A stretch of DNA of 49,075 nucleotides from Porphyromonadaceae bacterium UBA4262. GTDB taxonomy: Bacteria > Bacteroidota > Bacteroidia > Bacteroidales > Muribaculaceae. The notes beneath the pieces are model-generated. The model saw nothing but the letters and a program-made list of their open reading frames with translations. It was not told the origin of the DNA and did no database searches. The position numbers and the translations under genes are program-made. This document shows, one piece after another, positions 16,088 through 24,759 of the stretch (its first letter is position 1; the number at the start of each line of letters is the position of its first letter). The stretch is from positions 1 through 49,075 of the forward strand of contig DGWI01000038.1 of the NCBI GenBank assembly GCA_002396085.1, in the 5' to 3' direction.

Positions 16088-19000
16088 ATGAGTCTATACA
16101 GTAGTTCAGTGAAGCGACCGGTGACCACAATCCTGATTTTTGTGGCTATTGCCATCATTGGTCTGTTCTCACTGCAGAAGTTGCCTATCGACTTGTATCC
16201 TGATATCGACACCAACACCATCATGGTGATGACAACCTATCAGGGTGCAAGTGCGCAAGATATCGAACAGAACCTGACTCGACCGCTTGAGAATACGCTC
16301 AACTCGGTGGAGCACCTGAAGCACATCACCTCAAATTCTCGCGAAAACGTGTCAATCATCACGTTGGAGTTTGAGTATGGCTACGACATTGACGCGTTGA
16401 CCAACGATGTGCGTGACAAGTTAGACATGATTTCGAGTTATCTGCCCGATGACTCGAACACTCCCGTCATCTTCAAGTTCTCGAGCGACATGATTCCTAT
16501 CGCGTTGCTGTCGGTGCAAGCCAATGAGAGCATGCCGGGCCTGTACAAGATTCTGGACGAGAATGTCGCCAACCCGTTGGCACGTGTCGACGGTGTGGGT
16601 TCGGTCTCAATCGCCGGTGCCCCCAAGCGCGAGGTTCACGTCTACCTTGACCCCATACGCATGGAGGCTTACCACATCAGCGTCGAGAGTGTCGCTTCAC
16701 TCATCGGTGCCGAGAACCGCAACATTCCTGGCGGTACGTTCGACGTGGGCAACGAGACCTACTCGTTGCGCGTGCAGGGCGAGTTCAAGGATCCTGAGGA
16801 GATGAAGAACATCGTGGTGGGTGCCAGCAACGGTGGTGTGGTCCACCTGAGCGACATTGCCACCATCGATGACTCGCTCGAAGAACGCGCCCAGGAGTCG
16901 TTCAACAACGGCGTGAAGGGTGCTATGATCATCATCCAGAAGCAGAGCGGTGCCAACAGTGTGGAAATTTCCAATCAAGTTGCCAAGATTCTGCCCAGCA
17001 TCCAGAAAGGTCTGCCCAGCGATGTCAAGCTGGACTACATCGTCGACACGAGCGAGAACATCCGCAACACCATTGCTTCGCTGGTCGAGACAGTGCTCTA
17101 CGCATTGCTCTTTGTCGTGTTGGTGGTGTTCTTCTTCTTGGGACGTTGGCGTGCCACGGTCATCATTGTGCTGACCATCCCCATCTCACTGATTGCCTCG
17201 TTCATTTATCTGTTTGCGACAGGCAATTCACTGAACATTGTGTCACTGTCGTCATTGTCTATCTCGATCGGTATGGTGGTGGACGATGCCATTGTGGTGC
17301 TTGAGAACATCACCACCCACATTGAGCGCGGATCTGATCCCAAACAGGCAGCCGTTCACGGCACCAACGAGGTGGCTATCTCGGTCATCGCGTCAACCTT
17401 GACCCTGATTGCCGTGTTCTTCCCGCTGACTCTGGTCACGGGCATGACCGGTGTGCTATTCCGCCAGTTGGGTTGGATGGTGACCATCATGATGATTATC
17501 TCGACCACAGCCGCATTGTCGTTGACTCCGATGCTGTGTTCGCGCATGCTCAAGCAGCACCGTCAGGACAGCCCATTGTTCCACAAGATTTATGGCCCCA
17601 TCGAGCACTTCCTCGACAAGTTGGATGACTGGTTCACCTATGTGCTGCGCGTGTGCGTGACTCATCGCTGGATCACTACTGCGGCAGCATTGGGCATCTT
17701 TGTCGCCACAATGTTCCTGACCAAGTTTATCGGCAGTGAGTTCTTCCCCACAAGCGACAACAGCCGCTTGGGTGTCACCCTCGAGTTGCCCATCGGCAGC
17801 CGTGTGGAGTTGGCCAAGGATGTGACTGCCCGCCTATACAAAGAGTGGACCGAGAAGTATCCCGAGATCAAGGTGTTCAACTACACCGTGGGTCAGGCTT
17901 CGAGCGACAACACCTTTGCCTCGATGCAGAACAACGGCTCGCACATCATCTCGATGAATATCAAGCTGGTCAACCCCACCGAACGCAAGCGCGGCATCGT
18001 TGAGATTGCCGGCCTGATGCGTGAGGACCTCAAGCACTACCCCGAGTTCAAGAAGGCCCTCGTCAATGTGGGCGGTAACCGCGGTGGCGGCATGAGCGGC
18101 CAGAGCACGCTGAACTACGAGATTTACGGCTACGACTTCGAGAAGACCGACACCGTGGCTCAGCGCCTGAAGCGACTGCTCGAAGGCATCAAGGGTGCTG
18201 CCGACATCAACATTAGCCGCTCGGACTACCAGCCTGAGTATCAAGTGGACTTCGACCGTGAGAAGTTGGCTATCTATGGCTTGAACTTGAGCACGGCTGC
18301 CAATGCCCTGCGCAACCGCATCAACGGCACCACGGCCAGCTACTTCCGCGAGGACGGTGACGAGTATGACATCAAGGTGATGTATGACAAGGAGCACCGC
18401 CAGTCGCTAACCGACATTGAGAACATCCTGCTCTACAACGCCATGGGACAAGGCATCCGCCTCAAGGAGGTGGGCACGGTGGTCGAGCGCTTCAACCCGC
18501 CCACCATCGAGCGTAAGGACCGCGAGCGCATCATCACCGTGTCAACAGTCGTGCAAGATCGACCGATGAGTGAAATCATCGCCGAGGCTCAACCGCTGAT
18601 TGACAAGATGGACATGCCACAGGGTGTGACCATCCAGTTGAGCGGTAGCTACGAGGACCAGCAAGACTCGTTCCGCGACTTGAGCATGCTGGCTGTGCTC
18701 ATCATCATCCTGGTCTACATTGTCATGGCCTCGCAGTTTGAGTCGTTCACCTATCCCGGCATCATCATGACATCGATCATGTTCGCCTTCTCGGGTATCG
18801 TGCTCATGCTCTGGATCACGGGCACCAACCTGAACGTGATGTCGATGATCGGTGCCATCATGTTGATTGGTATTGTGGTGAAGAACGGTATCGTGCTCAT
18901 CGACTACATCACGCTCAACCGCGAGCGTGGCATGAGCGTGCGCCGTGCAGTGCTCGATGCAGGACATTCGCGCATGCGTCCTGTGTTGATGACATCCCTG

Positions 19001-19240
19001 ACCACCATCCTGGGCATGGTGCCTATGGCCATCGGCAGTGGTGAAGGTGCCGAGATGTGGCGCCCGATGGGTGTCGCCGTCATCGGCGGTCTGACCTTCT
19101 CGACAATCTTGACCCTGCTGTTCGTGCCCACGATGTACACCATCTTCGCATTCAACGGCATCAAGCGCAATCGCAAGAAGCACCACCAGAAACTGGATGC
19201 GAAAAGCGAGAAGCAAGAAACGAGAATTCTTAATTCATAA
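16088..19240 (+). CDS. RND family multidrug efflux permease (AcrB-like)
   Basis: A 1050-residue inner-membrane proton-driven exporter. Twelve membrane segments in the usual two-half layout with two large periplasmic loops. N-terminal SVKRPVTTILIFVAIAIIGL; proton-relay aspartates D399/D400 in SIGMVVDDAIVVLEN; matching lysine K932 in GIVVKNGIVLIDY. Periplasmic FSSDMIPIALLSVQA and PGGTFDVGNETYSLRV fit HAE1-type (drug/amphiphile) pumps rather than heavy-metal pumps, but the cargo is not certain. The last codons (RILNS, stop) are encoded by a TTCTTAATTCATAA repeat that continues into the spacer. Confidence 0.95.
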   Translation: MSLYSSSVKRPVTTILIFVAIAIIGLFSLQKLPIDLYPDIDTNTIMVMTTYQGASAQDIEQNLTRPLENTLNSVEHLKHITSNSRENVSIITLEFEYGYDIDALTNDVRDKLDMISSYLPDDSNTPVIFKFSSDMIPIALLSVQANESMPGLYKILDENVANPLARVDGVGSVSIAGAPKREVHVYLDPIRMEAYHISVESVASLIGAENRNIPGGTFDVGNETYSLRVQGEFKDPEEMKNIVVGASNGGVVHLSDIATIDDSLEERAQESFNNGVKGAMIIIQKQSGANSVEISNQVAKILPSIQKGLPSDVKLDYIVDTSENIRNTIASLVETVLYALLFVVLVVFFFLGRWRATVIIVLTIPISLIASFIYLFATGNSLNIVSLSSLSISIGMVVDDAIVVLENITTHIERGSDPKQAAVHGTNEVAISVIASTLTLIAVFFPLTLVTGMTGVLFRQLGWMVTIMMIISTTAALSLTPMLCSRMLKQHRQDSPLFHKIYGPIEHFLDKLDDWFTYVLRVCVTHRWITTAAALGIFVATMFLTKFIGSEFFPTSDNSRLGVTLELPIGSRVELAKDVTARLYKEWTEKYPEIKVFNYTVGQASSDNTFASMQNNGSHIISMNIKLVNPTERKRGIVEIAGLMREDLKHYPEFKKALVNVGGNRGGGMSGQSTLNYEIYGYDFEKTDTVAQRLKRLLEGIKGAADINISRSDYQPEYQVDFDREKLAIYGLNLSTAANALRNRINGTTASYFREDGDEYDIKVMYDKEHRQSLTDIENILLYNAMGQGIRLKEVGTVVERFNPPTIERKDRERIITVSTVVQDRPMSEIIAEAQPLIDKMDMPQGVTIQLSGSYEDQQDSFRDLSMLAVLIIILVYIVMASQFESFTYPGIIMTSIMFAFSGIVLMLWITGTNLNVMSMIGAIMLIGIVVKNGIVLIDYITLNRERGMSVRRAVLDAGHSRMRPVLMTSLTTILGMVPMAIGSGEGAEMWRPMGVAVIGGLTFSTILTLLFVPTMYTIFAFNGIKRNRKKHHQKLDAKSEKQETRILNS

Positions 19241-19283
19241 TTCTCAATTCTTAATTCTCAATTCACAATTCACAATTTTCAAT
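19228..19283. repeat. TTCTTAATT/CTCAATT tandem repeat
   Basis: About seven units of 7-8 nt (TTCTTAAT, TCATAATT, CTCAATT, CACAATT). The array begins inside the last codons of the RND permease gene and supplies its stop codon, then fills the 52-nt gap to the next gene. Confidence 0.8.
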
Positions 19284-19292
19284 TAAAAGAAG

Positions 19293-19586
19293 ATGAAAGC
19301 AATATTTATAGCATTTGACCAAGCATACTATGAGCGCCTTGTCGAGAACTTGCCGCTACTGGGCTGCCGTGGATTCACGGCATGGCAAGAGGTGCAGGGG
19401 CGCGGCACCAAGACCGGTGACCCGCACTATGGCACCCACGCATGGCCCTCGCTGGCTGCATCGATGATGGTGATGGCCGAGGACGACCATGTGGATCGTG
19501 TGCTCGATTATCTGCACCATCTGGATGTCGAGACCCCAAAACTGGGCATGCGCGCATGGGTACTGCCCATCGAGCGTTGCATCTGA
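19293..19586 (+). CDS. PG0541-like transporter-associated protein
   Basis: A 97-residue soluble protein with a PII-like look (MKAIFIAFDQAYYERLVENL, then GRGTKTGDPHYGTHAWPS, and VDRVLDYLHHLDVETPKLGM). Bacteroidota proteins of this kind are regularly found after RND pump genes and are annotated as PG0541-family transporter-associated proteins; a role sensing or tuning the pump is a guess. Last gene of the efflux operon, closed by the terminator at 19617. Confidence 0.8.
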   Translation: MKAIFIAFDQAYYERLVENLPLLGCRGFTAWQEVQGRGTKTGDPHYGTHAWPSLAASMMVMAEDDHVDRVLDYLHHLDVETPKLGMRAWVLPIERCI

Positions 19587-19616
19587 CACTACAACGCGGA
19601 ACTCAAAAAAACGTCA

Positions 19617-19653
19617 GCACTGCTGCCCAAGTCCTGGGCAGCGGTGCTTTTTT
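19617..19653 (+). terminator. Rho-independent terminator of efflux operon
   Basis: GCACTGCTGCCCA (19617-19629) pairs with TGGGCAGCGGTGC (19635-19647) over 13 bp with one wobble, loop 5 nt, followed by six T. Classic intrinsic terminator. Confidence 0.92.
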
Positions 19654-19715
19654 GCACTCACAGCACATCACTTAATGACGTAAAATGCGTACCGGAACAT
19701 TTTTAACGCCATAAA

Positions 19716-19747
19716 TTTGTGACAGCAACAATAAAAGAGTAATTTTG
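19716..19747 (+). promoter_or_regulatory. Promoter of DUF1893 gene
   Basis: -33 TTTG (19716-19719), 20-nt spacer, -7 TAATTTTG (19740-19747). The start codon at 19758 is only 10 nt beyond the -7 box, so the mRNA leader should be a few nucleotides at most. Confidence 0.82.
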
Positions 19748-19757
19748 TAAGCAAGTT

Positions 19758-20189
19758 ATGGAGAGGCTGAAGGAGATATTGCGCGAGACAGGTTGCTCGC
19801 TGGTGGTAGATAGCCATGACGAGGTGCGAACCTACGACAAAAAGGGGGTGCGCGACCTCATCTGGCTGCTGGACAACGAGCCCGAGCGACTGCACGGGGC
19901 ACGTCTGGCCGACAAGGTGGTGGGCAAGGCTGCTGCCGGTCTGATGGTACAAGGTGGGGCAAGCGAAGTCTATGCCGAGGTGATGAGCCGTCTGGCCACT
20001 CCCCTACTCGACCGTGCGGCTATCACCTACACCTACGGTCAGTTGGTCGACCACATCGTCATCCCCGAGGGCGACACACGTTGTCCGCTGGAGCAGATTG
20101 TCACCCCAGCCGAGACCGCCCCGGAGGTGGAGCAGTTGCTACGAGAGCACTTCGAAGCGATGCGAAACAAACGCCGCCTCCATTCTTAA
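19758..20189 (+). CDS. DUF1893 domain-containing protein
   Basis: A 143-residue cytoplasmic protein. The first 110 residues match the DUF1893 family (SLVVDSHDEVRTYDKKGVRD, GARLADKVVGKAAAGLMVQGG, then EVYAEVMSRLATPLLDRAAI and the DTRCPLEQIV cysteine motif). The family has a deaminase-like fold by general knowledge, but no activity is established. First of three genes apparently sharing one promoter: DUF1893, ECF-S-like, aldo/keto reductase. Its last codon and stop come from the start of a TTCTTAATT repeat. Confidence 0.88.
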   Translation: MERLKEILRETGCSLVVDSHDEVRTYDKKGVRDLIWLLDNEPERLHGARLADKVVGKAAAGLMVQGGASEVYAEVMSRLATPLLDRAAITYTYGQLVDHIVIPEGDTRCPLEQIVTPAETAPEVEQLLREHFEAMRNKRRLHS

Positions 20190-20213
20190 TTCTTAATTCT
20201 TAATTCTCAATTA
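20182..20213. repeat. TTCTTAATT tandem repeat
   Basis: Four units (ATTCTTA three times, then ATTCTCA). The first unit supplies the DUF1893 stop codon; the array fills the 32-nt gap to the next start. Confidence 0.8.
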
Positions 20214-20221
20214 GATACAAC

Positions 20222-20731
20222 ATGCAAACAAGTGTAAAACTCTATTCGTTGGGCTACAATGAGATGCGGGCCTATCTGCTGGCCGCGCTGTTTGTCGTGG
20301 GCAATGTGGTGTTGCCCCAATTGTGCCACTTGATTCCACAAGGTGGCCTCATCTTGTTGCCCATCTACTTCTTCACCCTCATCGCAGCCTACAAGTATGG
20401 CTGGAAGGTGGGACTGTTGACCGCCCTGCTGTCGCCAGTGGTCAATCATCTGCTGTTCGGCATGCCGCCCGCCGCCATGCTGCCCAGCATCCTCGTCAAG
20501 TCGAGCCTGCTGGCGGTGATTGCCGGCTATGTGGCTCATCGCACAGGTCGTGTGAGCCTGCTGTTGCTGCTGGGTGTGGTGCTTGCCTATCAAGTGCTGG
20601 GTTGCGGCATCGAGGCCATGATGCACGGTTCGCTCTATGCCGGTCTACAAGACTTCCGTCTGGGCATTCCGGGCATGCTGTTGCAAGTGGTTGGTGGTTA
20701 TCTGGTCATTAAATATCTGCTGAAGTCATGA
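20222..20731 (+). CDS. ECF transporter S component-like membrane protein
   Basis: A 169-residue integral membrane protein with five or six hydrophobic segments (about 18-40, 45-60, 63-80, 88-108, 112-130, 145-166). Size, segment layout and the PIYFFTLIAAYKYGWKVGLL and LSPVVNHLLFGMPP stretches fit S components of energy-coupling factor vitamin/cofactor transporters. The substrate is not apparent, and no ATPase or T component is nearby, as is usual for group II ECF systems. Its stop overlaps the next start (ATGA at 20728-20731), indicating translational coupling with the reductase. Confidence 0.65.
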   Translation: MQTSVKLYSLGYNEMRAYLLAALFVVGNVVLPQLCHLIPQGGLILLPIYFFTLIAAYKYGWKVGLLTALLSPVVNHLLFGMPPAAMLPSILVKSSLLAVIAGYVAHRTGRVSLLLLLGVVLAYQVLGCGIEAMMHGSLYAGLQDFRLGIPGMLLQVVGGYLVIKYLLKS

Positions 20732-21843
20732 AGAAACTAGGATTCGGGCTGATGCGCCTGCCCCTGACCGATGCCAACGACCCCAAGAGCATCGACATCG
20801 AACAAATGAAGCAACTGGTCGACCGCTTCATGGAGCGCGGTTTCACCTACTTCGACACAGCCTATCCCTATCATGGCGGTGCCAGCGAGGGGGCTTTTCG
20901 ACAGGCCGTGGTCGAGCGTTATCCACGCGACCATTACACCGTCACGACCAAGATGCCATGTTGGCTCATCAACAGTGCCGAGGACATGAGTCGCATCTTC
21001 GACGAGCAGTTGCAACGCTGTGGGGTCGACTACTTTGACTACTACTGGCTGCATGCACTCAACCCCGACTATACGCGCATCATGGACGAGCACGACGGCT
21101 GGGGCTTCATCGCCCGCAAGAAGGCTGAGGGCCGCATCCGCCACATCGGTTTCTCGTTTCACGGCGACTCGCAGTTGCTCGAGCGATTGCTCACCGAGCA
21201 CCCCGAGGTGGAATATGTGCAACTGCAAATCAATTACCTGGACTGGGACAGCCCCGCCATCGAGGCGCACACCTGCTATGACATCTGCACCCGCCACGGC
21301 AAACCCGTCATCGTGATGGAGCCCGTGCGCGGTGGTGCGCTGGCTCGCGTGCCTCAGGCGGTGCGCGACCTGTTTGCCGCCCACCGCCCCGATGCCAGCC
21401 CAGCATCGTGGGCCATCCGCTACGTGGCATCACTGCCCAATGTGATGGTGGTGCTCAGTGGCATGAGCAACATGGAGCAGGTGGACGACAACACGGGCTA
21501 TATGCAGAACTTTGAGCCACTCGACGAGCAGGAGCAGGCCATCGTGGCGCAGGCGGCACAGTTGATGCGCGAGGCCATCGCCATTCCCTGCACAGCCTGC
21601 CACTATTGCACCGATGGCTGCCCGCAGAACATCTGCATCCCCGAGTACTTCAACGTCTACAACTCGCTCCACATGCTGGGCGATACCCAAAAGGGCAACT
21701 CGCAGATGTACTACAATCTGCACGCCAAGAGTCATGGCCGCGCCAGCGACTGCATCGAGTGTGGCCAGTGCGAGGCCCATTGCCCGCAAGGCATCGACAT
21801 CATCGACCGCCTCAAGCAAGTGTCCCAAACCTTCGACAACTGA
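20728..21843 (+). CDS. Aldo/keto reductase with C-terminal 4Fe-4S ferredoxin domain
   Basis: A 371-residue oxidoreductase. The AKR barrel carries the catalytic tetrad: Asp43 and Tyr48 in FDTAYPYHGG, Lys in VTTKMPCW and His in YYWLHALNPD. The C-terminal about 90 residues hold two cysteine groups, CTACHYCTDGCPQNICIP and CIECGQCEAHCPQGIDI, as in Fe-S aldo/keto reductases common in anaerobes. Start overlaps the ECF-S-like stop by 4 nt. The physiological substrate is unknown; the neighbour suggests a link to a transported cofactor or metabolite, which is inference. Confidence 0.92.
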   Translation: MKKLGFGLMRLPLTDANDPKSIDIEQMKQLVDRFMERGFTYFDTAYPYHGGASEGAFRQAVVERYPRDHYTVTTKMPCWLINSAEDMSRIFDEQLQRCGVDYFDYYWLHALNPDYTRIMDEHDGWGFIARKKAEGRIRHIGFSFHGDSQLLERLLTEHPEVEYVQLQINYLDWDSPAIEAHTCYDICTRHGKPVIVMEPVRGGALARVPQAVRDLFAAHRPDASPASWAIRYVASLPNVMVVLSGMSNMEQVDDNTGYMQNFEPLDEQEQAIVAQAAQLMREAIAIPCTACHYCTDGCPQNICIPEYFNVYNSLHMLGDTQKGNSQMYYNLHAKSHGRASDCIECGQCEAHCPQGIDIIDRLKQVSQTFDN

Positions 21844-21881
21844 ACCGCACTGGCTGGATAACTCACGCAGATCACGCAGAT

Positions 21882-21976
21882 AAAAAAACAACTCAAACAA
21901 CTTACTCAACATCAAAGATAGCACTGCCTTCAATTCTTCATGGCAGTTGATTGTCTGAGTTGTTTAAGTTGCTTTT
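21882..21976. repeat. Imperfect inverted-repeat element, copy 1
   Basis: Outer arms AAACAACTCAAACAACTTAC and GTTGTTTAAGTTGCTTTT (imperfect complements), inner arms ACTGCC/GGCAGT plus ATCAA/TTGAT. Preceded by a CACGCAGAT direct repeat. A related copy is at 33431-33514. Could form a large hairpin ending in TTTTA and act as terminator of the reductase operon. Confidence 0.7.
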
Positions 21977-22017
21977 ATCAGTATGTCTAGAAATCAGTGC
22001 TTGCTTTCAGCGAGTGA

Positions 22018-22893
22018 ATTGTCTCAACACTGTTAAAATTTATCCTATGTGGTTCCTGTGCCCGGAAGTTAAAAAGGCTCGGTGCCAATATGCTTGGGGG
22101 ACGCGCTTTGAAGCGACAACTTTTTCCCTTTGTCAGTTGTGAGATTCCAGACTTTGACCTGATGAGAGCCGTGAATAATGGAATGCTTCCACGTCACTAC
22201 ATGATAGCAAATGCCTATAATCGTCTAGAAGGCTATATTGGCAACTATTTGCAGCAAGAGATTGAAGCCGAGGCGTTAACCCGTAATTTGGGATCATTTA
22301 CCCGATTTCTGGAGGTTGCCGCACTTTGTGACGGTGAGATGGTCAATTATAACAACATTGCAACAGATTGCGGAGTCAGGGCATCTACCATCAAAGAGTA
22401 TTACAATATCCTCATTGAAACAATGATCGGCTATATGCTGCCTGCTTATAGCCATGTGAAGAAGCGCCGGCTCATCAAGGCCCCCAAGTTCTATTTCTTC
22501 GATATCGGAATCGTCAACTACCTGCGCAACCGTCAGAATCTATACCCAGGGTCTGCCGACTTCGGTCAAGCCTTCGAGCATCTGATTATCCAAGAACTCA
22601 TCGCTTATCTCTCGTACAACCGTAGTCGCAAGCAGTTGTCATACTGGCGCACGGCATCTGGTTACGAAGTGGATGCGATTATCGGTGACGCAGAGGTGGC
22701 CATTGAGGTCAAATCGGTGCGCGAAGCACAGTCCAAGCATCTGAAAGGGCTCAAAGCACTCAAGGAGGAGCATCCGCACGCACGGTTAATTGTTGTGTCG
22801 CTTGATGAGACAACTCGTATACTCAATGAAGTTGAAATTTGGCCAGCCAAAGAGTTCCTAGCAGCGCTGTGGGAGCGTCGAATCGTAGAATGA
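22018..22893 (+). pseudogene. 5'-truncated AAA/DUF4143 ATPase
   Basis: The readable frame runs from just after an in-frame TGA (22015-22017). It starts mid-protein with STLLKFILCGSCARKLKR and NMLGGRALKRQLFPF, the point where full-length DUF4143/AAA_14 ATPases finish their ATPase core, and continues through the intact DUF4143 half (IPDFDLMRAVNNGMLP, GVRASTIKEYYNILIET, KAPKFYFFDIGIVNYLRN, SYWRTASGYEVDAII, VAIEVKSVREAQ). The roughly 100 residues with Walker A and B are missing. An ATG at 22090 could still give a 267-residue protein, but without an ATP site. Best read as a decaying fragment. Confidence 0.8.
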
Positions 22894-22997
22894 CGATGTT
22901 GGGGCTAAACATCGAAAAGAATTGGATACCGAGCCAGTTTTTGGGGTGATTTTCAAAAAATGTTGGGGATAATAACCGATAATTCAAAAAAAGTTGC

Positions 22998-23005
22998 TAA
23001 TTTTG
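22998..23005 (+). promoter_or_regulatory. Possible -7 box of C10 protease gene
   Basis: TAATTTTG matches the Bacteroidota -7 consensus 76 nt before the protease start codon. No good -33 TTTG at 19-20 nt spacing; the upstream stretch is A-rich instead. Confidence 0.5.
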
Positions 23006-23081
23006 GCAGTTCAATTTGAATTCACGCCAATTCGATAACCTGAGAAAATAGTCTTTAGAACTATCCTAAACAAACCACAAT

Positions 23082-24491
23082 ATGAACAAGAATACTCTGT
23101 TAAAGTATCTATTGCCCATGGTGGCTGTGGCCATCACGTCACAAGCCATGGCGGGCAACGTGAATGTGACCGACGCACGTCGTGTTGCAAGTGATTTCAT
23201 CCATCAGAGCGTAGCAACAGGCTCGTTCAAGGCAGCTAGAAGCATGAAGGCTGCCGACCTGACCCTCGTTCACGCCGAGGCTTCGCAAGCGGTTGCCGAG
23301 GCCAATGACTACTATGCATTCAACGTGCCTTCGGGCGGCTGGATTGTTGTCGCTGGCGAAGACCGTGCCAAGTCGGTGCTGGCCTACAGTGACCAGGGCA
23401 ATCTGGACTTTGACAACCTGCCCTGCACCTTCAAGGCACTGCTCGAGGGCTACAAGCGCGAGATTGAGTACCTGCAGGCTTATACCGATGATGACCTGAT
23501 GCTGGCCACACTGCCTGCTCGTGCCAAAGAATTCGGCGTGGAGCCGCTCATCAAATCGACCTGGGGTCAAGAAGAACCCTACGACTGGCAATGCCCCACC
23601 TATCATGGAGAGTATTGCGTGGTGGGTTGTGTGGCCACTGCCATGGCCCAGGTGATGAACTACTGGATGTATCCCCAGTCATGCAATGCCATCGGATCGT
23701 ACTACTGCTACGACATTGGCCAAACTGTGAGTGGCCTACCAGCAACTACCTTCAACTACAACCTGATCCTGGACAGTTACTGCCACTGGGACTGGGATAA
23801 CAGCGTGCTCGTGCAAGACACCTACACCGATGCCCAAGCGCAGGAAGTGGCTAAGTTGTCGCGCTATTGCGGTCAGGCAGTTGAGATGGGCTACAGTCCC
23901 GAGGGCAGCGGTGCCTATACCAACGATCAATTGGCTGCCATGAAGGACTTTGGCTATCGCTCTACAGCCAAGTTGGTCTATCGCTCTGGTAGTGGGTGGG
24001 GCGGTGGCTACTCCACATCTGAGTGGGAGACCATGATCAAGACCGAGCTGAACGCTGGCCGCCCCATTCTGTACTCAGCCAGTGACAACAACGGTGGAGG
24101 TGGACATGCGTTTATCTGTGACGGCTACAAGAGCGACGGCACGTTCCACTTCAACCTGGGCTGGTATGGCACTTGCGACGGGTGGTATGTCTCCACGGCA
24201 CTGAACATGACCCATCGCGACGGCGACGAACTGAAATTCAACTCAAGCCACCAGATGATTACCGGCCTGGAACCGCCCGAAGGCTGGGTGCGCCCGTCTC
24301 GCTTGCAACTAGGCGACATCAACGGCGATGGCGCAGTGGATGTGACAGACGTGAATATCATTATCAACATCATGCTGGGCAAGGCTGATGCCAGCAACTA
24401 CCCCGGTAATGCTGATGTCAACGGTCAGGATGGCATTGATGTGAGCGATGCCAACAAGGTGATTAACATCATGCTGGGCAAGGAGGAGTAG
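23082..24491 (+). CDS. C10 (streptopain/interpain) family cysteine protease with dockerin-like tail
   Basis: A 469-residue secreted protease precursor. Signal peptide (1-24), an N-terminal prodomain (about 25-150; DARRVASDFIHQ, DYYAFNVPSGGWIVVAGED), then the peptidase: nucleophile Cys183 in GCVATAMAQVMNYW, His342 in GGGGHAFICDGY, and the conserved FNLGWYGTCDGWY. Homologues include SpeB of Streptococcus, interpain A of Prevotella and PrtT of Porphyromonas. The C-terminal 60 residues are two dockerin-like repeats (GDINGDGAVDVTDVNIIINI and GIDVSDANKVINIMLGK) nearly identical to the tail of the secreted protein ending at 9559. Monocistronic. Confidence 0.94.
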   Translation: MNKNTLLKYLLPMVAVAITSQAMAGNVNVTDARRVASDFIHQSVATGSFKAARSMKAADLTLVHAEASQAVAEANDYYAFNVPSGGWIVVAGEDRAKSVLAYSDQGNLDFDNLPCTFKALLEGYKREIEYLQAYTDDDLMLATLPARAKEFGVEPLIKSTWGQEEPYDWQCPTYHGEYCVVGCVATAMAQVMNYWMYPQSCNAIGSYYCYDIGQTVSGLPATTFNYNLILDSYCHWDWDNSVLVQDTYTDAQAQEVAKLSRYCGQAVEMGYSPEGSGAYTNDQLAAMKDFGYRSTAKLVYRSGSGWGGGYSTSEWETMIKTELNAGRPILYSASDNNGGGGHAFICDGYKSDGTFHFNLGWYGTCDGWYVSTALNMTHRDGDELKFNSSHQMITGLEPPEGWVRPSRLQLGDINGDGAVDVTDVNIIINIMLGKADASNYPGNADVNGQDGIDVSDANKVINIMLGKEE

Positions 24492-24494
24492 ATC

Positions 24495-24653
24495 GAGCTA
24501 CTAGTTACGAGTTACGAGTTACGAGTTACGAGTTACGAGCTACGAGTGACGAGCTACGAGTGACGAGCTACGAGTGACGAGTTACGAGCTACGAGTGACG
24601 AGTTGCTAGATATAACCGATAACTGATAACCAATAACTGACAACTGATAACGG
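24495..24653. repeat. GAGTTAC and ATAACTG tandem arrays
   Basis: From 24495 to about 24607 about fifteen 7-nt units (GAGTTAC, GAGCTAC, GAGTGAC) follow the protease stop; from 24611 to 24653 a second array of 7-nt ATAACTG/ATAACCG-type units. No coding potential. Unit variation is ordered: GTTAC units first, then alternating GCTAC and GTGAC. Confidence 0.9.
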
Positions 24654-24658
24654 ATTTA

Positions 24659-24707
24659 GGTGCGCCGCATTGCTGAGAAATTGGCAGTCCGGCGCACCAT
24701 TTTTTTG
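24659..24707 (+). terminator. Terminator of C10 protease gene
   Basis: GGTGCGCCG (24659-24667) pairs perfectly with CGGCGCACC (24690-24698), with a smaller inner CTG/CAG stem, followed by ATTTTTTT. It lies beyond the tandem arrays, so the arrays are transcribed. Confidence 0.85.
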
Positions 24708-24722
24708 GCACATAACAAAAAA

Positions 24723-24748
24723 CTTAATTCTTAATTCTTAATTCTTAA
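24723..24748. repeat. TTAATTC tandem repeat
   Basis: Three to four CTTAATT units immediately upstream of the porin promoter; same type as 19228-19283 and 20182-20213. Confidence 0.7.
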
Positions 24749-24759
24749 CTAAAAAGTAG

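Noticed and set aside
24495..24653. Tandem repeats considered as a CRISPR array
   Set aside because: Units are only 7 nt with no unique spacers, and no cas genes are present.
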